Positions 1 to 8,459 are shown, counted from the stretch's first letter. The stretch is DNA of 64,000 nucleotides from Galbitalea sp036499165 (GCA_036499165.1 DASYEE010000128.1:11276-75275); one strand, 5' to 3'. The notes: generated from the sequence alone by a model not told the origin. Translations and numbers: made by a program.

Positions 1-1413
1 GCCAGGTGGTCGCGCGGTGCGGTGTCTGCGGACGCCGTGGCTCCGGGCGCCCGGATTTCGGCCGGCGAGACCTTGACGTTTTCGTGGATGCTCGAGGTGC
101 CAGCGAAGGGTTCGGCGAGCGCGAGCTGGTCTGTGCGGGCAGAGGATTCGAGTGCCGTCGTAGTTGGCGCAAGCACTCCAGCCGACTGGGCGACCCCGGG
201 GCACAGCGGTGACGACAGGCTCGACCGCTGGCTGGCGCGAGCGCTCGTCGACCTTGAAGCACTCAGGATGTCCCCCGCCACCGATTCGGACGCCGTGTTC
301 CTGGCGGCTGGCGCGCCGTGGTTCTTCACCCTGTTCGGCCGGGACTCGATCTGGGCAGCCCGCCTCATGCTGCCCCTCGGTGGCCGACTCGCGGCCGACA
401 CGCTTCGAGTGCTCGCGAGCATGCAGGGAACGAAGAACGAAAACGAGACCGCCGAACAGCCGGGCAAGATCATGCACGAGTTGCGACGACAGGCGCTGCA
501 GCTCCCATCGGAGGGGGTGACCCTGCCGCCGCTCTATTACGGAACGGTCGACGCCACCTCCCTCTGGGTGTGCCTGCTGCACGACGCCTGGCGCGCCGGG
601 ATGACAGACCGCGAGGTCGAGGCGTTGCTCCCCAACCTCACGGCCGCCCTCGAGTGGATGCGCGACTACGGCGACGCAGACGGCGACGGCCTGCTCGAAT
701 ACATCGACACGAGCGGCCACGGGCTCACCAACCAGGGCTGGAAAGACTCGGGCGACTCCGTGCAGTGGCGCAACGGCACGCTGGCCGAAGGTCCCATTGC
801 GCTCTGCGAAGTGCAGGGCTACGCCTACGAGGCAGCGCTTCATGGCGCTGACCTGCTTGAGCATTTCGGACGCGACGGACGCGAGTGGCGGGAGTGGGCA
901 TCCCGGCTTCGCGCCCGCTTCAACGAGAGCTTCTGGATCGAGGATGCCGCGGGCGCCTACCCGGCGATCGCACTCGACGTGCACAAACGCCCGGTCGATA
1001 CCGTGACGAGCAACATGGGTCACCTGCTCGGCACCGGACTGCTCGACGAGCAGCAGGGTCGGCTCATCGCGGCTCGGCTCGTGTCGCCGGAGCTGTCTTC
1101 CGGTTACGGTCTTCGCACGATGTCGACCGACGCGGCTGGGTATTGGCCGCTCAGCTACCACGGCGGAAGCGTCTGGGCGCACGACACGGCGATCGCGGTG
1201 CGCGGTCTCGCGATCGATGGGCACGCGGATGCGGCGGCCGTGCTCACCGAGGGACTCCTGGCGGCAGCGGCATCCTTCGACTATCGGATGCCAGAACTGC
1301 ACTCAGGCGACCCGGCGACCGAGTTCTCGCGTGCCATCCCCTACCCCGCCGCCTGCCGTCCGCAGGCCTGGTCGGCCGCCGCCGCGGTTGCCGTCTGGGC
1401 CGCGCGGCAGTAG
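1..1413 (+). CDS. Glycogen-debranching / amylo-alpha-1,6-glucosidase-type hydrolase, 5' partial
   Basis: The reading frame is open from base 1, so the N-terminus lies outside the window; 470 codons are visible before TAG. Family signatures are a GAPWFFTLFGRDS block (nt 310-348), where an arginine-aspartate pair lines the active site of the (alpha/alpha)6 barrel, and an NQGWKDSGDS block near nt 730-760. Both are typical of bacterial proteins annotated as glycogen debranching N-terminal-domain or amylo-alpha-1,6-glucosidase proteins. The expected role is hydrolysis of alpha-glucan branch points or related oligosaccharides in the cytoplasm; the true substrate cannot be read from sequence. The protein ends with an alanine-rich helix just before the 58-bp repeat array. 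It could also be a trehalase-like six-hairpin glycosidase. Confidence 0.85.
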   Translation, partial: ARWSRGAVSADAVAPGARISAGETLTFSWMLEVPAKGSASASWSVRAEDSSAVVVGASTPADWATPGHSGDDRLDRWLARALVDLEALRMSPATDSDAVFLAAGAPWFFTLFGRDSIWAARLMLPLGGRLAADTLRVLASMQGTKNENETAEQPGKIMHELRRQALQLPSEGVTLPPLYYGTVDATSLWVCLLHDAWRAGMTDREVEALLPNLTAALEWMRDYGDADGDGLLEYIDTSGHGLTNQGWKDSGDSVQWRNGTLAEGPIALCEVQGYAYEAALHGADLLEHFGRDGREWREWASRLRARFNESFWIEDAAGAYPAIALDVHKRPVDTVTSNMGHLLGTGLLDEQQGRLIAARLVSPELSSGYGLRTMSTDAAGYWPLSYHGGSVWAHDTAIAVRGLAIDGHADAAAVLTEGLLAAAASFDYRMPELHSGDPATEFSRAIPYPAACRPQAWSAAAAVAVWAARQ

Positions 1414-1424
1414 CCGGCGTCACG

Positions 1425-1656
1425 CCGCCGGTCGAGTAGCCGCGCGAAGCCGGCGTCATCGAGACCAACCAACGACCTGACACCGCCGGTCCAGTAGCCG
1501 CGCGAAGCCGGCGTCATCGAGACCACCCAGCGACCTAACACCGCCGGTCGAGTAGCCGCGCGAAGCCGGCGTCATCGAGACCAACCAACGACCTAACACC
1601 GCCGGTCGAATAGCCGCGCGAAGCCGGCGTCATCGAGACCAACCACCGAGCTAACT
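1425..1656. repeat. Four tandem 58-bp units of dispersed repeat family R1
   Basis: Units are at 1425-1482, 1483-1540, 1541-1598 and 1599-1656. Each holds the R1 core (GGTCGAGTAGCC ... GCGTCATCGAGACC) followed by a spacer near CAACCAACGACCTAACAC. Copies differ by only a few bases, so the array is recent. Single or inverted R1 copies recur at about 17328, 34440, 39909, 40025 and 41059, always next to gene ends. The last unit contains the stop codon of the minus-strand flavoprotein gene. This is the only content of the gap between the two convergent genes. Confidence 0.9.
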
Positions 1657-2757
1657 GCTTTGGAGCTTCGAGAGGGTTGCGACGACCTGACGCGCGATCA
1701 TGCGCCCCGCGCGGTTCGCACCGATCGTCGAGGCCTGCGGGCCATAGCCGGCGAAGAAGATCCGCGGGTCGCGGAATGACGTACCTGCGCCCACCGCGAT
1801 ACCGCCCTCCTTCTCACGGAGTTTCAGCGGCGCGAGGTGACGAAGCTCAGGGCGGAAGCCCGTGGCCCAGATGATCGCATCCACGTGCTGGAACGTGCCG
1901 TCGGGCCACCGCACCCCGTCCGGTTCGATCGCCGAGAACATCGGTTTGGGCTTCAGTACCCCGCGCTCGATGCCGGCCTGGATGCGCCGGGTACGGGGCA
2001 CTCCTGTGCCACTCACGATGCTCGGGAGGGCCCGACCGGCACGCGCTGCCTCATCCTGTTTCGCGACGGCGGCCGTCCCGGCCTCCATGTTGAGCTCGCC
2101 CTCGTCGAGGAACTCGAGCTCGCGCCGGGTCGTCCAGGTGAGCTGGCTCGCTATGCCGTCGAGTTCCAGCAGGAAGCCGATGGCGGAGGTCCCGCCGCCT
2201 ACCACGAGCACGCTTTGCCCCTCGAACTGCTTCGCGTCGATGTAGTCGGTGGTGTGCACCTGGCGACCAGCGAAGTCGTCGCGGCCGGGGTACCAGGGCA
2301 CGAAGGGTGCGCCCCAGGTGCCCGTCGCGTTCACGACGATGTCGGTTGTGACATCCTGTTCGGTCTCATCGCCGCGGAAGGTGACAAGCAGGTTGTCTGC
2401 GTTGTTGTTGACTACGGAGACGACGTTCGCTGGCCTGACGACCTGGAAGCCGTAGTGCTCCTCATACCTGCGGTAATAGTCGGCGACGACATCTCGCGCC
2501 GGAAGCGTGCGGTCGGCCGTGTCGAAGCTGAGACCGAGGTCGTCCATGCCGGGCAGATCGTTGACCCGGTGAGCCGAGCCGAGCCGCAGCCCCTCCCAAC
2601 GAAACTGCCACGCGCCGCCCGTCAACGGGCCCCGATCGAGCAGGACAAATTCGTTGCCAGCGTCGAGCCCGAGCCGCTTCAAATAGAAGGCGACCGACAG
2701 TCCAGCCTGCCCAGCACCGATCACGACAACGGAAGTGTCGGTTCCATCGGTGGTCAC
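1651..2757 (-). CDS. FAD/NAD(P)-binding flavoprotein monooxygenase (CzcO/TrkA-like)
   Basis: This is a 368-residue single-domain flavin monooxygenase. The N-terminal FAD Rossmann motif reads VIGAGQAGLS (residues about 12-21). A second nucleotide-binding motif, VVGGGTSAIG, lies near residue 187 for NAD(P)H, and the ATGFRPE block near 300 is the usual ATG motif joining the two domains. Length and layout fit the group often annotated as a putative flavoprotein involved in K+ transport or as an FAD-containing monooxygenase; no substrate can be assigned. The start is GTG at 2757, giving VTTDGTD before the Rossmann strand. The stop codon lies in the spacer of the last R1 repeat unit, so convergent transcription with the debranching gene meets inside the array. 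Confidence 0.88.
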   Translation of the reverse strand: MTTDGTDTSVVVIGAGQAGLSVAFYLKRLGLDAGNEFVLLDRGPLTGGAWQFRWEGLRLGSAHRVNDLPGMDDLGLSFDTADRTLPARDVVADYYRRYEEHYGFQVVRPANVVSVVNNNADNLLVTFRGDETEQDVTTDIVVNATGTWGAPFVPWYPGRDDFAGRQVHTTDYIDAKQFEGQSVLVVGGGTSAIGFLLELDGIASQLTWTTRRELEFLDEGELNMEAGTAAVAKQDEAARAGRALPSIVSGTGVPRTRRIQAGIERGVLKPKPMFSAIEPDGVRWPDGTFQHVDAIIWATGFRPELRHLAPLKLREKEGGIAVGAGTSFRDPRIFFAGYGPQASTIGANRAGRMIARQVVATLSKLQSS

Positions 2758-2921
2758 CCGACAACGTTACCCTCGCACGGTCGCGCGTGCCGCCGAGGTT
2801 GCTGGCCGGGTTGCCACCGAACCGACGACCGGGATGCAGCGGAGGGACCCTCTTCGCGTGATAAACTCACCGTTGGATTTCTATCTATCGTCGATCGTTT
2901 TTCTACATGAGGGGGTCACGC

Positions 2922-3119
2922 ATGGGGCGCGGCCGTCAGAAGGCAAAGCACACCAAGGTTGCCCGGGATCTGAAGTACTACAGCCCGGACACCAATTACA
3001 GTGCGTTGGCCAATGAACTGCACAGCAGTACACCCGCGTCGTCCGAGATGGACAAGTGGGCTGAGTACATCGACGGCGACGAGTCTGAGGATGCCGACGA
3101 GGAGTCGCGCACCGCGTAA
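2922..3119 (+). CDS. DUF3073 family small protein
   Basis: A 65-residue protein starting MGRGRQKAKHTKVARDLKY, the signature of DUF3073, a small basic-then-acidic protein conserved through actinobacteria and of unknown function. An upstream in-frame ATG at 2907 is possible, but the ATG at 2922 follows an AGGGGG ribosome site (2910-2915) at a good distance and matches the family's usual start. The C-terminus is strongly acidic (DGDESEDADEE). The gene stands alone between two minus-strand genes with its own leader; an A/T-rich stretch around 2858-2905 probably holds the promoter. A long imperfect hairpin (3155-3230) follows it. Confidence 0.9.
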   Translation: MGRGRQKAKHTKVARDLKYYSPDTNYSALANELHSSTPASSEMDKWAEYIDGDESEDADEESRTA

Positions 3120-3154
3120 CTCGGTGTCATTCCGTCCGCAAATCCCTCCTCTCC

Positions 3155-3230
3155 TTCAAGCGCCGGAAGAAATGACATGGGAGCCGCCGCTATAGCGCGG
3201 GCTCTTATGTGGTTTCTTCCGGCGCTTGGA
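3155..3230. terminator. Long imperfect hairpin (dispersed palindrome family R3, copy 1), bidirectional terminator candidate
   Basis: The left arm starting at CGCCGGAAGAAATGACATGG (3161) pairs with the right arm ending CTTCCGGCG (3224); 21 of 25 core positions match, and the outer bases TTCAAG/CTTGGA extend the stem. It sits between the convergent DUF3073 and purM genes. A near-identical element occurs at 56753-56819 after clpB, so this is a dispersed element as well as a likely terminator. Confidence 0.8.
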
Positions 3231-3266
3231 GTAGCTGGGCGAATTGCGGGAGCGCGGGGTTAGGGG

Positions 3267-4370
3267 TTAGGAGGCGTAGCGGCCGGTGAGGCGCACGGCA
3301 CCGCCGTTGACGCCCTTGGCCCCCTGCTCCCAGCCGTCGCCGACCGAATGCTCACTCGTGTGAACCTCGCCCGCGATCCAGGCCGGGAACCCGTCGACGG
3401 CAAGCTTCTCGATCACGCCAGCCGCGACATCCGGTGACACGACGGCGATCATGCCGATTCCCAAATTCCAGGTGCCTTCCGTCGACTCGAGGTCGACGCC
3501 ACCAAGTCCGGCCAGCACCTGGAAGACGGGCGCCGGCGTCCAGCTGGCGCGATCGACCTCGGCCCATGACCCGATCGGCAGCACGCGCGCGAGGTTGGCC
3601 GCGATGCCGCCGCCCGTGATGTGCGAAAGCGCATGGATGCCGCGACCGGCCGCCTGGTCAGACAAGAGGCGCAGCAGCGGTGCGGTGTAGAGCCGGGTCG
3701 GCTCGAGCAGGACCTCACCGACGACGCCACCGAGTTCTGCGCTCTGGTCGGTGTACCCGATCGAGTTCTGAGCCAAAATGTGGCGCACGAGCGAGAACCC
3801 GTTGGAGTGCAGGCCGGATGACCCGATCGCGATGACGACGTCGCCGTCTTTCACGAGGTGGGGGCCGAGCTGCGCATCCGCCTCGACTGCACCGACGGCG
3901 GCGCCCGCAACGTCATAGTCGTCCGGCCCGAGGAGTCCGGGATGCTCGGCCGTCTCGCCACCGACGAGAGCAGTCCGCGTCTCCGAGCACGCCCGCGCGA
4001 TGCCCGCGACGATGTCCGCGATGCGCGACGGCACCACCTTTCCGCAGGCGATGTAGTCGGTCATGAAGAGCGGCTTCGCTCCGACCACGACGATGTCGTC
4101 GACGACCATCCCGACCAGGTCCTGGCCAATGGTGTCGTGCTTGTCGAGCGCCTGGGCGATCGCGACTTTGGTTCCAACGCCATCCGTCGAGGTCGCGAGC
4201 AGCGGCCTCCGGTAGCTCTTCAGGAACGAGACGTCGAACAGCCCCGCGAACCCGCCGACCCCGCCGAGAACCTCAGGGCCGTGCGTCTTCTGCACCGCCG
4301 ATTTCATGAGTTCGACGGCGAGGTCGCCCGCCGCAGTATCGACGCCGGCCTCGCGGTAGCTGGTTGCCAT
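3267..4370 (-). CDS. purM: Phosphoribosylformylglycinamidine cyclo-ligase (AIR synthetase)
   Basis: 367 residues, full length for PurM, which makes aminoimidazole ribotide from FGAM with ATP (step 5 of purine synthesis). Conserved blocks are in order: SYREAGVDTAAGD (N-terminus), STDGVGTKV near residue 61, GGETAEHPG near 138, GLHSNGFSLVR near 190 and HITGGGI near 251. The ATG at 4370 gives MATSYREAG, the usual start. purF diverges 95 bp away, so the two share a promoter region; no known operator is obvious there. The gene ends against the R3 hairpin. Confidence 0.97.
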   Translation of the reverse strand: MATSYREAGVDTAAGDLAVELMKSAVQKTHGPEVLGGVGGFAGLFDVSFLKSYRRPLLATSTDGVGTKVAIAQALDKHDTIGQDLVGMVVDDIVVVGAKPLFMTDYIACGKVVPSRIADIVAGIARACSETRTALVGGETAEHPGLLGPDDYDVAGAAVGAVEADAQLGPHLVKDGDVVIAIGSSGLHSNGFSLVRHILAQNSIGYTDQSAELGGVVGEVLLEPTRLYTAPLLRLLSDQAAGRGIHALSHITGGGIAANLARVLPIGSWAEVDRASWTPAPVFQVLAGLGGVDLESTEGTWNLGIGMIAVVSPDVAAGVIEKLAVDGFPAWIAGEVHTSEHSVGDGWEQGAKGVNGGAVRLTGRYAS

Positions 4371-4465
4371 GGCTATAAGTCTGCCTCACGCAGCGCGCCC
4401 AGCCATGCGCCCGTAGACTGGAGCCGACTTATTTCCGGTTCAAGCGTCAGGAACCCCCCGACAGC

Positions 4466-5923
4466 ATGTGCGGCATCGTGGGCATCGTCTCATCACAACC
4501 CGTCAACCAGCAGGTCTACGACAGCCTGTCGCTTCTGCAGCACCGTGGGCAGGATTCGACCGGCATCGCGACGGCCGAGGGCGACACCTTCCACATGTTC
4601 AAGGCCAAGGGCCAGGTGCGGGAGGCGTACCGCACTCGCGACATGCGCACCCTGGTCGGCACGATGGGCCTCGGCCACGTGCGCTACGCGACCCGCGGCA
4701 GCGCTGCGAACGAGGAAGAGGCGCAGCCCTTCTACGTGAACGCTCCGTACGGCATCATCCTGATCCACAACGGCAACCTCACCAACACGCGGGAGCTCAC
4801 GCAGGAGCTGTTCCACGTCGACCGGCGCCACCTCAACACCTCGAGCGACACTGAGCTGCTCGTCAACGTGCTCGCCAACGAGCTGCAGGAGCAGGTCAGC
4901 GGCTCGGAGCTCGACCCCGACCAGATCTTCACCGCGATCTCGCGCCTGCACGAGCGCGTCGAGGGCTCGTATGCTGCGATCGCCCTCATCGCCGGCCACG
5001 GGCTGCTCGCCTTCCGCGACCCGTTCGGGATCCGCCCGCTGGTCCTTGGCCGCAAACAAACGGGCTTCGTTGGGGATGACTGGATCGTCGCATCCGAATC
5101 TCTCGTTCTCGAGCACGGCGGCTACGAAATCGTGCGCGACCTCGAGCCGGGAGAAGCGGTCTTCATCGCGGCCAACGGCGAGATGACGTCGAAGCAGTGT
5201 GCCGCGAATCCGCGCCTGATTCCGTGCTCGTTCGAGTACGTCTACCTCGCTCGGCCCGACTCAGTCATGAATGGCATCTCGGTTTATGAGGCGCGCCTGC
5301 GCCTCGGCGATCGCCTCGCCGACACGATCGCGAAGTACACGCCGATGGGCGACATTGACGTTGTCATGCCCATCCCCGACTCGTCGAGGCCAGCGGCAAT
5401 GCAGGTCGCCCAGAAGCTCGGCGTCGAATACCGCGAGGGCTTCTACAAGAACCGCTACGTCGGTCGCACGTTCATCATGCCGGGCCAGGCGGAGCGCAAG
5501 AAGTCGGTTAAACAGAAGCTGAACGCGATGTCGAGCGAATTCAAGGGCAAGAACATTTTGATCGTCGACGACTCGATCGTGCGAGGCACGACATCCAAGG
5601 AGATCGTGCAGATGGCGCGGGAGGCCGGCGCGAACAAGGTCACCTTCACCTCAGCCGCGCCGCCCGTTCGTTACCCTCACGTCTACGGGATCAACATGCC
5701 GACCCGCCACGAGCTGGTGGCGCACGGGCGGAAGATCCCGGAGATCAACACGGAGCTGGGGAGCGACAACCTCATCTTCCAGGAGGTCGCAGACATGGAG
5801 TCGGCGATCCTGCAGGGGTCGAACGTCGCATCCCTTGAGATGAGCTGTTTTACGGGCGAATACGTCACCGGAACCGTGACGCCGGAGTACCTCGCCTGGG
5901 TCGAAGCCAACCAGCCGAGCTGA
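4466..5923 (+). CDS. purF: Amidophosphoribosyltransferase
   Basis: 485 residues. PurF catalyses the first committed step of purine synthesis, PRPP plus glutamine to phosphoribosylamine. The start MCGIVGIVSS places the glutaminase nucleophile at Cys2 after Met removal. The PRPP loop reads ILIVDDSIVRGTTS (about residues 365-378), and LARPDS near 260 is also canonical. In the Bacillus/Mycobacterium type, four cysteines hold a [4Fe-4S] cluster. Here the first is kept (IPCSFEY), the second is replaced by His (RYPHVYG), and the C-x2-C pair near the end is reduced to one Cys (EMSCFTG), so the cluster is probably absent. There is no propeptide before Cys2. The gene is divergent from purM. Confidence 0.97.
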   Translation: MCGIVGIVSSQPVNQQVYDSLSLLQHRGQDSTGIATAEGDTFHMFKAKGQVREAYRTRDMRTLVGTMGLGHVRYATRGSAANEEEAQPFYVNAPYGIILIHNGNLTNTRELTQELFHVDRRHLNTSSDTELLVNVLANELQEQVSGSELDPDQIFTAISRLHERVEGSYAAIALIAGHGLLAFRDPFGIRPLVLGRKQTGFVGDDWIVASESLVLEHGGYEIVRDLEPGEAVFIAANGEMTSKQCAANPRLIPCSFEYVYLARPDSVMNGISVYEARLRLGDRLADTIAKYTPMGDIDVVMPIPDSSRPAAMQVAQKLGVEYREGFYKNRYVGRTFIMPGQAERKKSVKQKLNAMSSEFKGKNILIVDDSIVRGTTSKEIVQMAREAGANKVTFTSAAPPVRYPHVYGINMPTRHELVAHGRKIPEINTELGSDNLIFQEVADMESAILQGSNVASLEMSCFTGEYVTGTVTPEYLAWVEANQPS

Positions 5924-5933
5924 GGTGCCTGGA

Positions 5934-5952
5934 CGGGCGGCCGAGCCGCCCG
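5934..5952. terminator. Short GC hairpin between convergent purF and lipoprotein genes
   Basis: CGGGCGGC and GCCGCCCG form an 8-bp stem around a CGA loop in the 30-bp gap between the two stop codons. There is no U-run on either side, so it would be a non-canonical bidirectional terminator, as is common in high-GC actinobacteria. Confidence 0.6.
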
Positions 5953-5953
5953 G

Positions 5954-6412
5954 TCACTTCTGTTTCGTGAACTGGTACTCGTTGCGGTTATCTGGCCGAC
6001 CAAGGTAGACGAACAGGTGGAAGGGAGCCGCGCTCGAGACCACGAGCGTGAGCCCGGTGTTCGGTCCGACGGTCTTCGGGTCTGCAAAATCCAACTGCAC
6101 TCCGGGCGCGCCGCCGACGTCGTTGCCGCCACTGCCGATGGACCAGCTGCCGGCGACGTCGACGTCCGGCCCCTTTGGGCTCTCGCCGGCAGCGACATCC
6201 AACTGCTCGACGACGCCCGTCGGGATGCCCGTGAGCACGAACCCGCCGTCGGATTCGAGGTCGAGCGTGGTGTGCCCGTGCGTCCAAGTGCCCTCGACCT
6301 GCGAGTGCGTCGGCGGCGGCACGATGACCGCGGGCTGACAGCCGGCCAGCAGCGTTCCGACGGCGACGACGCTAACCGTCGCAGCGAGAGCACGTGCCAG
6401 GCGAGTTACCAC
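5954..6412 (-). CDS. Predicted lipoprotein of unknown function
   Basis: 152 residues beginning with a lipoprotein signal: basic n-region (VTRLAR), hydrophobic stretch, then the lipobox LLAGC with the acylated Cys at residue 25. The mature part is a small beta-rich domain (VEGTWTHGHTTLDLESDGGF...), which resembles extracytoplasmic lipocalin-like or immunity-type folds but matches no family I can name. The start is GTG at 6412. It is the last of three closely packed minus-strand genes (7181 to 5954) divergent from purD. Confidence 0.75.
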   Translation of the reverse strand: MVTRLARALAATVSVVAVGTLLAGCQPAVIVPPPTHSQVEGTWTHGHTTLDLESDGGFVLTGIPTGVVEQLDVAAGESPKGPDVDVAGSWSIGSGGNDVGGAPGVQLDFADPKTVGPNTGLTLVVSSAAPFHLFVYLGRPDNRNEYQFTKQK

Positions 6413-6439
6413 GCTCTAAGGCTACGCGGTGGCGACCCG

Positions 6440-6808
6440 CTAGTTGGCCGGGTCGGCTGGTTCGGTGCCGGCTTCAGGCTCGGCGCCGGCTTCTGGTTCG
6501 CTGTCGTCCGCGGGCTGCAGCCGATCGATGGATGCCCGCAGTGTCTTCACCCGGGCGCCCAGCGTTCGGTCGAGGACGATCGCAATGACGCACCCGACCA
6601 GCACGCCGAGGACGACCCCGTAGATCGTGAAGTACCCGAAAGTTGCACCGAAGCCGACTGTCTCGTCGATGGGGAACGCTGCGGTGAGGATCAACGCGAC
6701 GATGACGCCGACGATGGCACCGAGGATGGCGAAGACCGCAAACTTGGGAGCCCGACGGATGCGGACCTCGCGGTCGCGGGCGTCGGTCTCGCGGTCGGGG
6801 GTACTCAC
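6440..6808 (-). CDS. Small two-span membrane protein, unknown function
   Basis: 122 residues from GTG at 6808, four bases after the TGA of the upstream SCP-like gene, suggesting translational coupling. A charged N-terminus (DRETDARDREVRIRR) precedes two transmembrane helices, about residues 23-45 and 57-80. The cytoplasmic tail ends with an acidic Glu-Pro-Glu-Ala repeat (EPEAGAEPEAGTEP). Longer in-frame starts would run back through the upstream gene and are not needed. I do not recognise a characterised family. Its neighbours suggest a housekeeping or envelope role, but nothing specific. Confidence 0.7.
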   Translation of the reverse strand: MSTPDRETDARDREVRIRRAPKFAVFAILGAIVGVIVALILTAAFPIDETVGFGATFGYFTIYGVVLGVLVGCVIAIVLDRTLGARVKTLRASIDRLQPADDSEPEAGAEPEAGTEPADPAN

Positions 6809-6812
6809 CTGA

Positions 6813-7181
6813 TCATTCTCGCATCCGCAGGATGGGCAGATGATCCGCGAGGTCGGCCCGTGAGCCGGATGCGTGGACATCGCCGTCCGCGACAGCCTTC
6901 GCCCACTGCCCGACGCCCGTGGCGAGGGAGAGCCAGGTCGCAGCATTCATCTCGATGACGTTCGGCGGTGTGCCTCGAGTGTGGCGCGGTCCCTCGATAG
7001 CCTGCACGGCACCGAACGGCGGAACCCGCACCTCGACGGTGTTCCCCGGCGCGCGCTCTGCGAGCAGCTGCAGGAGGTAGCGCACCGCGGTCGCGGTCGT
7101 CTCCCGGTCCGCCGCGCTTCCCATGATGGCAGCGCGAACGGCGCTTTCTCCCTCTTCATCGGGTATCCGTGCCCTGGCCAT
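6813..7181 (-). CDS. Sterol carrier protein-like (bacterial SCP ortholog) domain protein
   Basis: 122 residues starting MARARIPDEEGE. The block VEVRVPPFGAVQAIEGPRH followed by PPNVIEMNAATWLSLATG is typical of actinobacterial small proteins annotated as sterol carrier family proteins (SCP-2-like fold); the bound ligand is unknown. Such genes are often beside purine genes in this group, and here the start codon is 36 bp from the divergent purD start. The stop codon is coupled to the next membrane-protein gene. The ATG at 7181 fits the conserved N-terminus; the frame stays open far upstream only because of the overlapping purD codons. Confidence 0.8.
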   Translation of the reverse strand: MARARIPDEEGESAVRAAIMGSAADRETTATAVRYLLQLLAERAPGNTVEVRVPPFGAVQAIEGPRHTRGTPPNVIEMNAATWLSLATGVGQWAKAVADGDVHASGSRADLADHLPILRMRE

Positions 7182-7217
7182 GCTCCAACGGTAACAACGC
7201 CCAAGTAACCTAGACAC

Positions 7218-8459
7218 GTGCGAATCCTTGTTTTGGGCTCCGGTGCGCGCGAGCATGCCATCATCACCTCGCTGCTCGCCGAGAAGGCCGGGCACGAGAT
7301 CACCGCGGCGCCGGGCAATGCCGGCATCGCGGCATCCGTTCCCGTGGTCGCACTCGACCCCACGAACGGCGACGTCGTCACGCAGTACGCGCTCGACAAC
7401 GCGATCGACCTCGTCGTGATCGGGCCGGAAGCACCGCTCGTCGCTGGCGTCGCAGACAAGGTGCGCGCACGGGGCATCCCCGTCTTCGGGCCGGGTAAGG
7501 CCGCTGCGGCACTCGAGGGCAGCAAGACGTTCGCCAAACGGATCATGGATGAGGCCGGCGTGCCGACCGGTCGCGCCACGAGGGCCGGTTCGCTCGATGA
7601 AGCCGTCACGGCGATCGACGAATATGGCGCGCCATACGTAGTGAAGGCCGACGGGCTCGCGGCTGGCAAGGGTGTGCTCGTGACGGCCGACCGTCTCGCG
7701 GCCGTCGCCCACGCGGAGTACTGGCTGCAACACGGCGCCGTCCTCGTCGAAGAGTTTCTCGCGGGTCAGGAGGTCTCGCTGTTTCTCCTCAGCGACGGTC
7801 ACACCGTGCTTCCGCTTTCGCCCGCCCAGGACTACAAGCGCATCTACGACCGCGATGAAGGCCCGAACACGGGCGGCATGGGCGCGTACTCTCCGCTGCC
7901 GTGGCTGCCGGACGGCTTCGTCGACGAGGTCATCGACTCGGTTGCACTGCCCACCGTGCGTCAGCTCGCGGCCGAGCAGAAGCCGTTCATCGGGCTCCTC
8001 TACTGCGGGTTGATCCTGACGTCGAAAGGCGTTCGCGTCATCGAGTTCAACGCGCGATTCGGCGACCCGGAGACCCAGGTCGTGCTGCCGCGGCTCGTAA
8101 CCCCCTTGAGCGGTTTGCTGTTCGCCGCGGCCACCGGCGGCCTCGGATCGCTGCCGCGACCAGAATTCTCCGACGACGTTGCCGTCACGGTGGTGCTCGC
8201 CAGCGAGGGATACCCGGAGGATCCGATTACGGGCAGGCCGCTGGCGGGGCTCGACCAGGTGCGCGACGTTACCGTCCTCCATGCTTCGACCGCAGCATCC
8301 GCCGACGGCTATGTCGCGACCGGGGGGCGCGTGCTCAGCATCGTCGGGCTCGGAGGCGACTTCGCTGCAGCGCGGGCGAAGGTCTACGCGGCGCTGGAGG
8401 TCATCCGGTTGCAGGGCGGGCAGTTCCGCACCGACATCGCAGAAAGGGTGGCGCAGTGA
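7218..8459 (+). CDS. purD: Phosphoribosylamine-glycine ligase (GAR synthetase)
   Basis: 413 residues, normal length. PurD joins glycine to phosphoribosylamine with ATP (step 2 of purine synthesis). The N-terminal Rossmann-like motif is LVLGSGAREHA. The ATP-grasp elements are VKADGLAAGKGV near residue 143 and EFNARFGDPETQ near 277, which carries the Mg-binding Glu/Asn. The start is GTG at 7218. The TGA overlaps the GTG of purC, so translation is coupled. This gene heads a plus-strand run that continues through purC to purQ. Confidence 0.97.
   Translation: MRILVLGSGAREHAIITSLLAEKAGHEITAAPGNAGIAASVPVVALDPTNGDVVTQYALDNAIDLVVIGPEAPLVAGVADKVRARGIPVFGPGKAAAALEGSKTFAKRIMDEAGVPTGRATRAGSLDEAVTAIDEYGAPYVVKADGLAAGKGVLVTADRLAAVAHAEYWLQHGAVLVEEFLAGQEVSLFLLSDGHTVLPLSPAQDYKRIYDRDEGPNTGGMGAYSPLPWLPDGFVDEVIDSVALPTVRQLAAEQKPFIGLLYCGLILTSKGVRVIEFNARFGDPETQVVLPRLVTPLSGLLFAAATGGLGSLPRPEFSDDVAVTVVLASEGYPEDPITGRPLAGLDQVRDVTVLHASTAASADGYVATGGRVLSIVGLGGDFAAARAKVYAALEVIRLQGGQFRTDIAERVAQ

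Noticed and set aside
1425..1656. CRISPR array
   Set aside because: The units are contiguous 58-bp near-identical copies without variable spacers, and no cas genes are nearby.
1837..2910. Plus-strand open frame of 357 codons opposite the flavoprotein gene
   Set aside because: It is the antisense shadow of a gene with clear FAD motifs; it has no recognisable domains and is Arg/Pro/Gly-rich, typical of GC-driven open frames.
2758..2921. tRNA or small RNA gene in the gap before DUF3073
   Set aside because: No cloverleaf or strong stem set; the sequence looks like a promoter and leader.
6813..8282. Longer start for the SCP-like gene (489-codon frame)
   Set aside because: The extra N-terminus overlaps purD on the other strand; the conserved MARARIPDEEGE start at 7181 fits the family.
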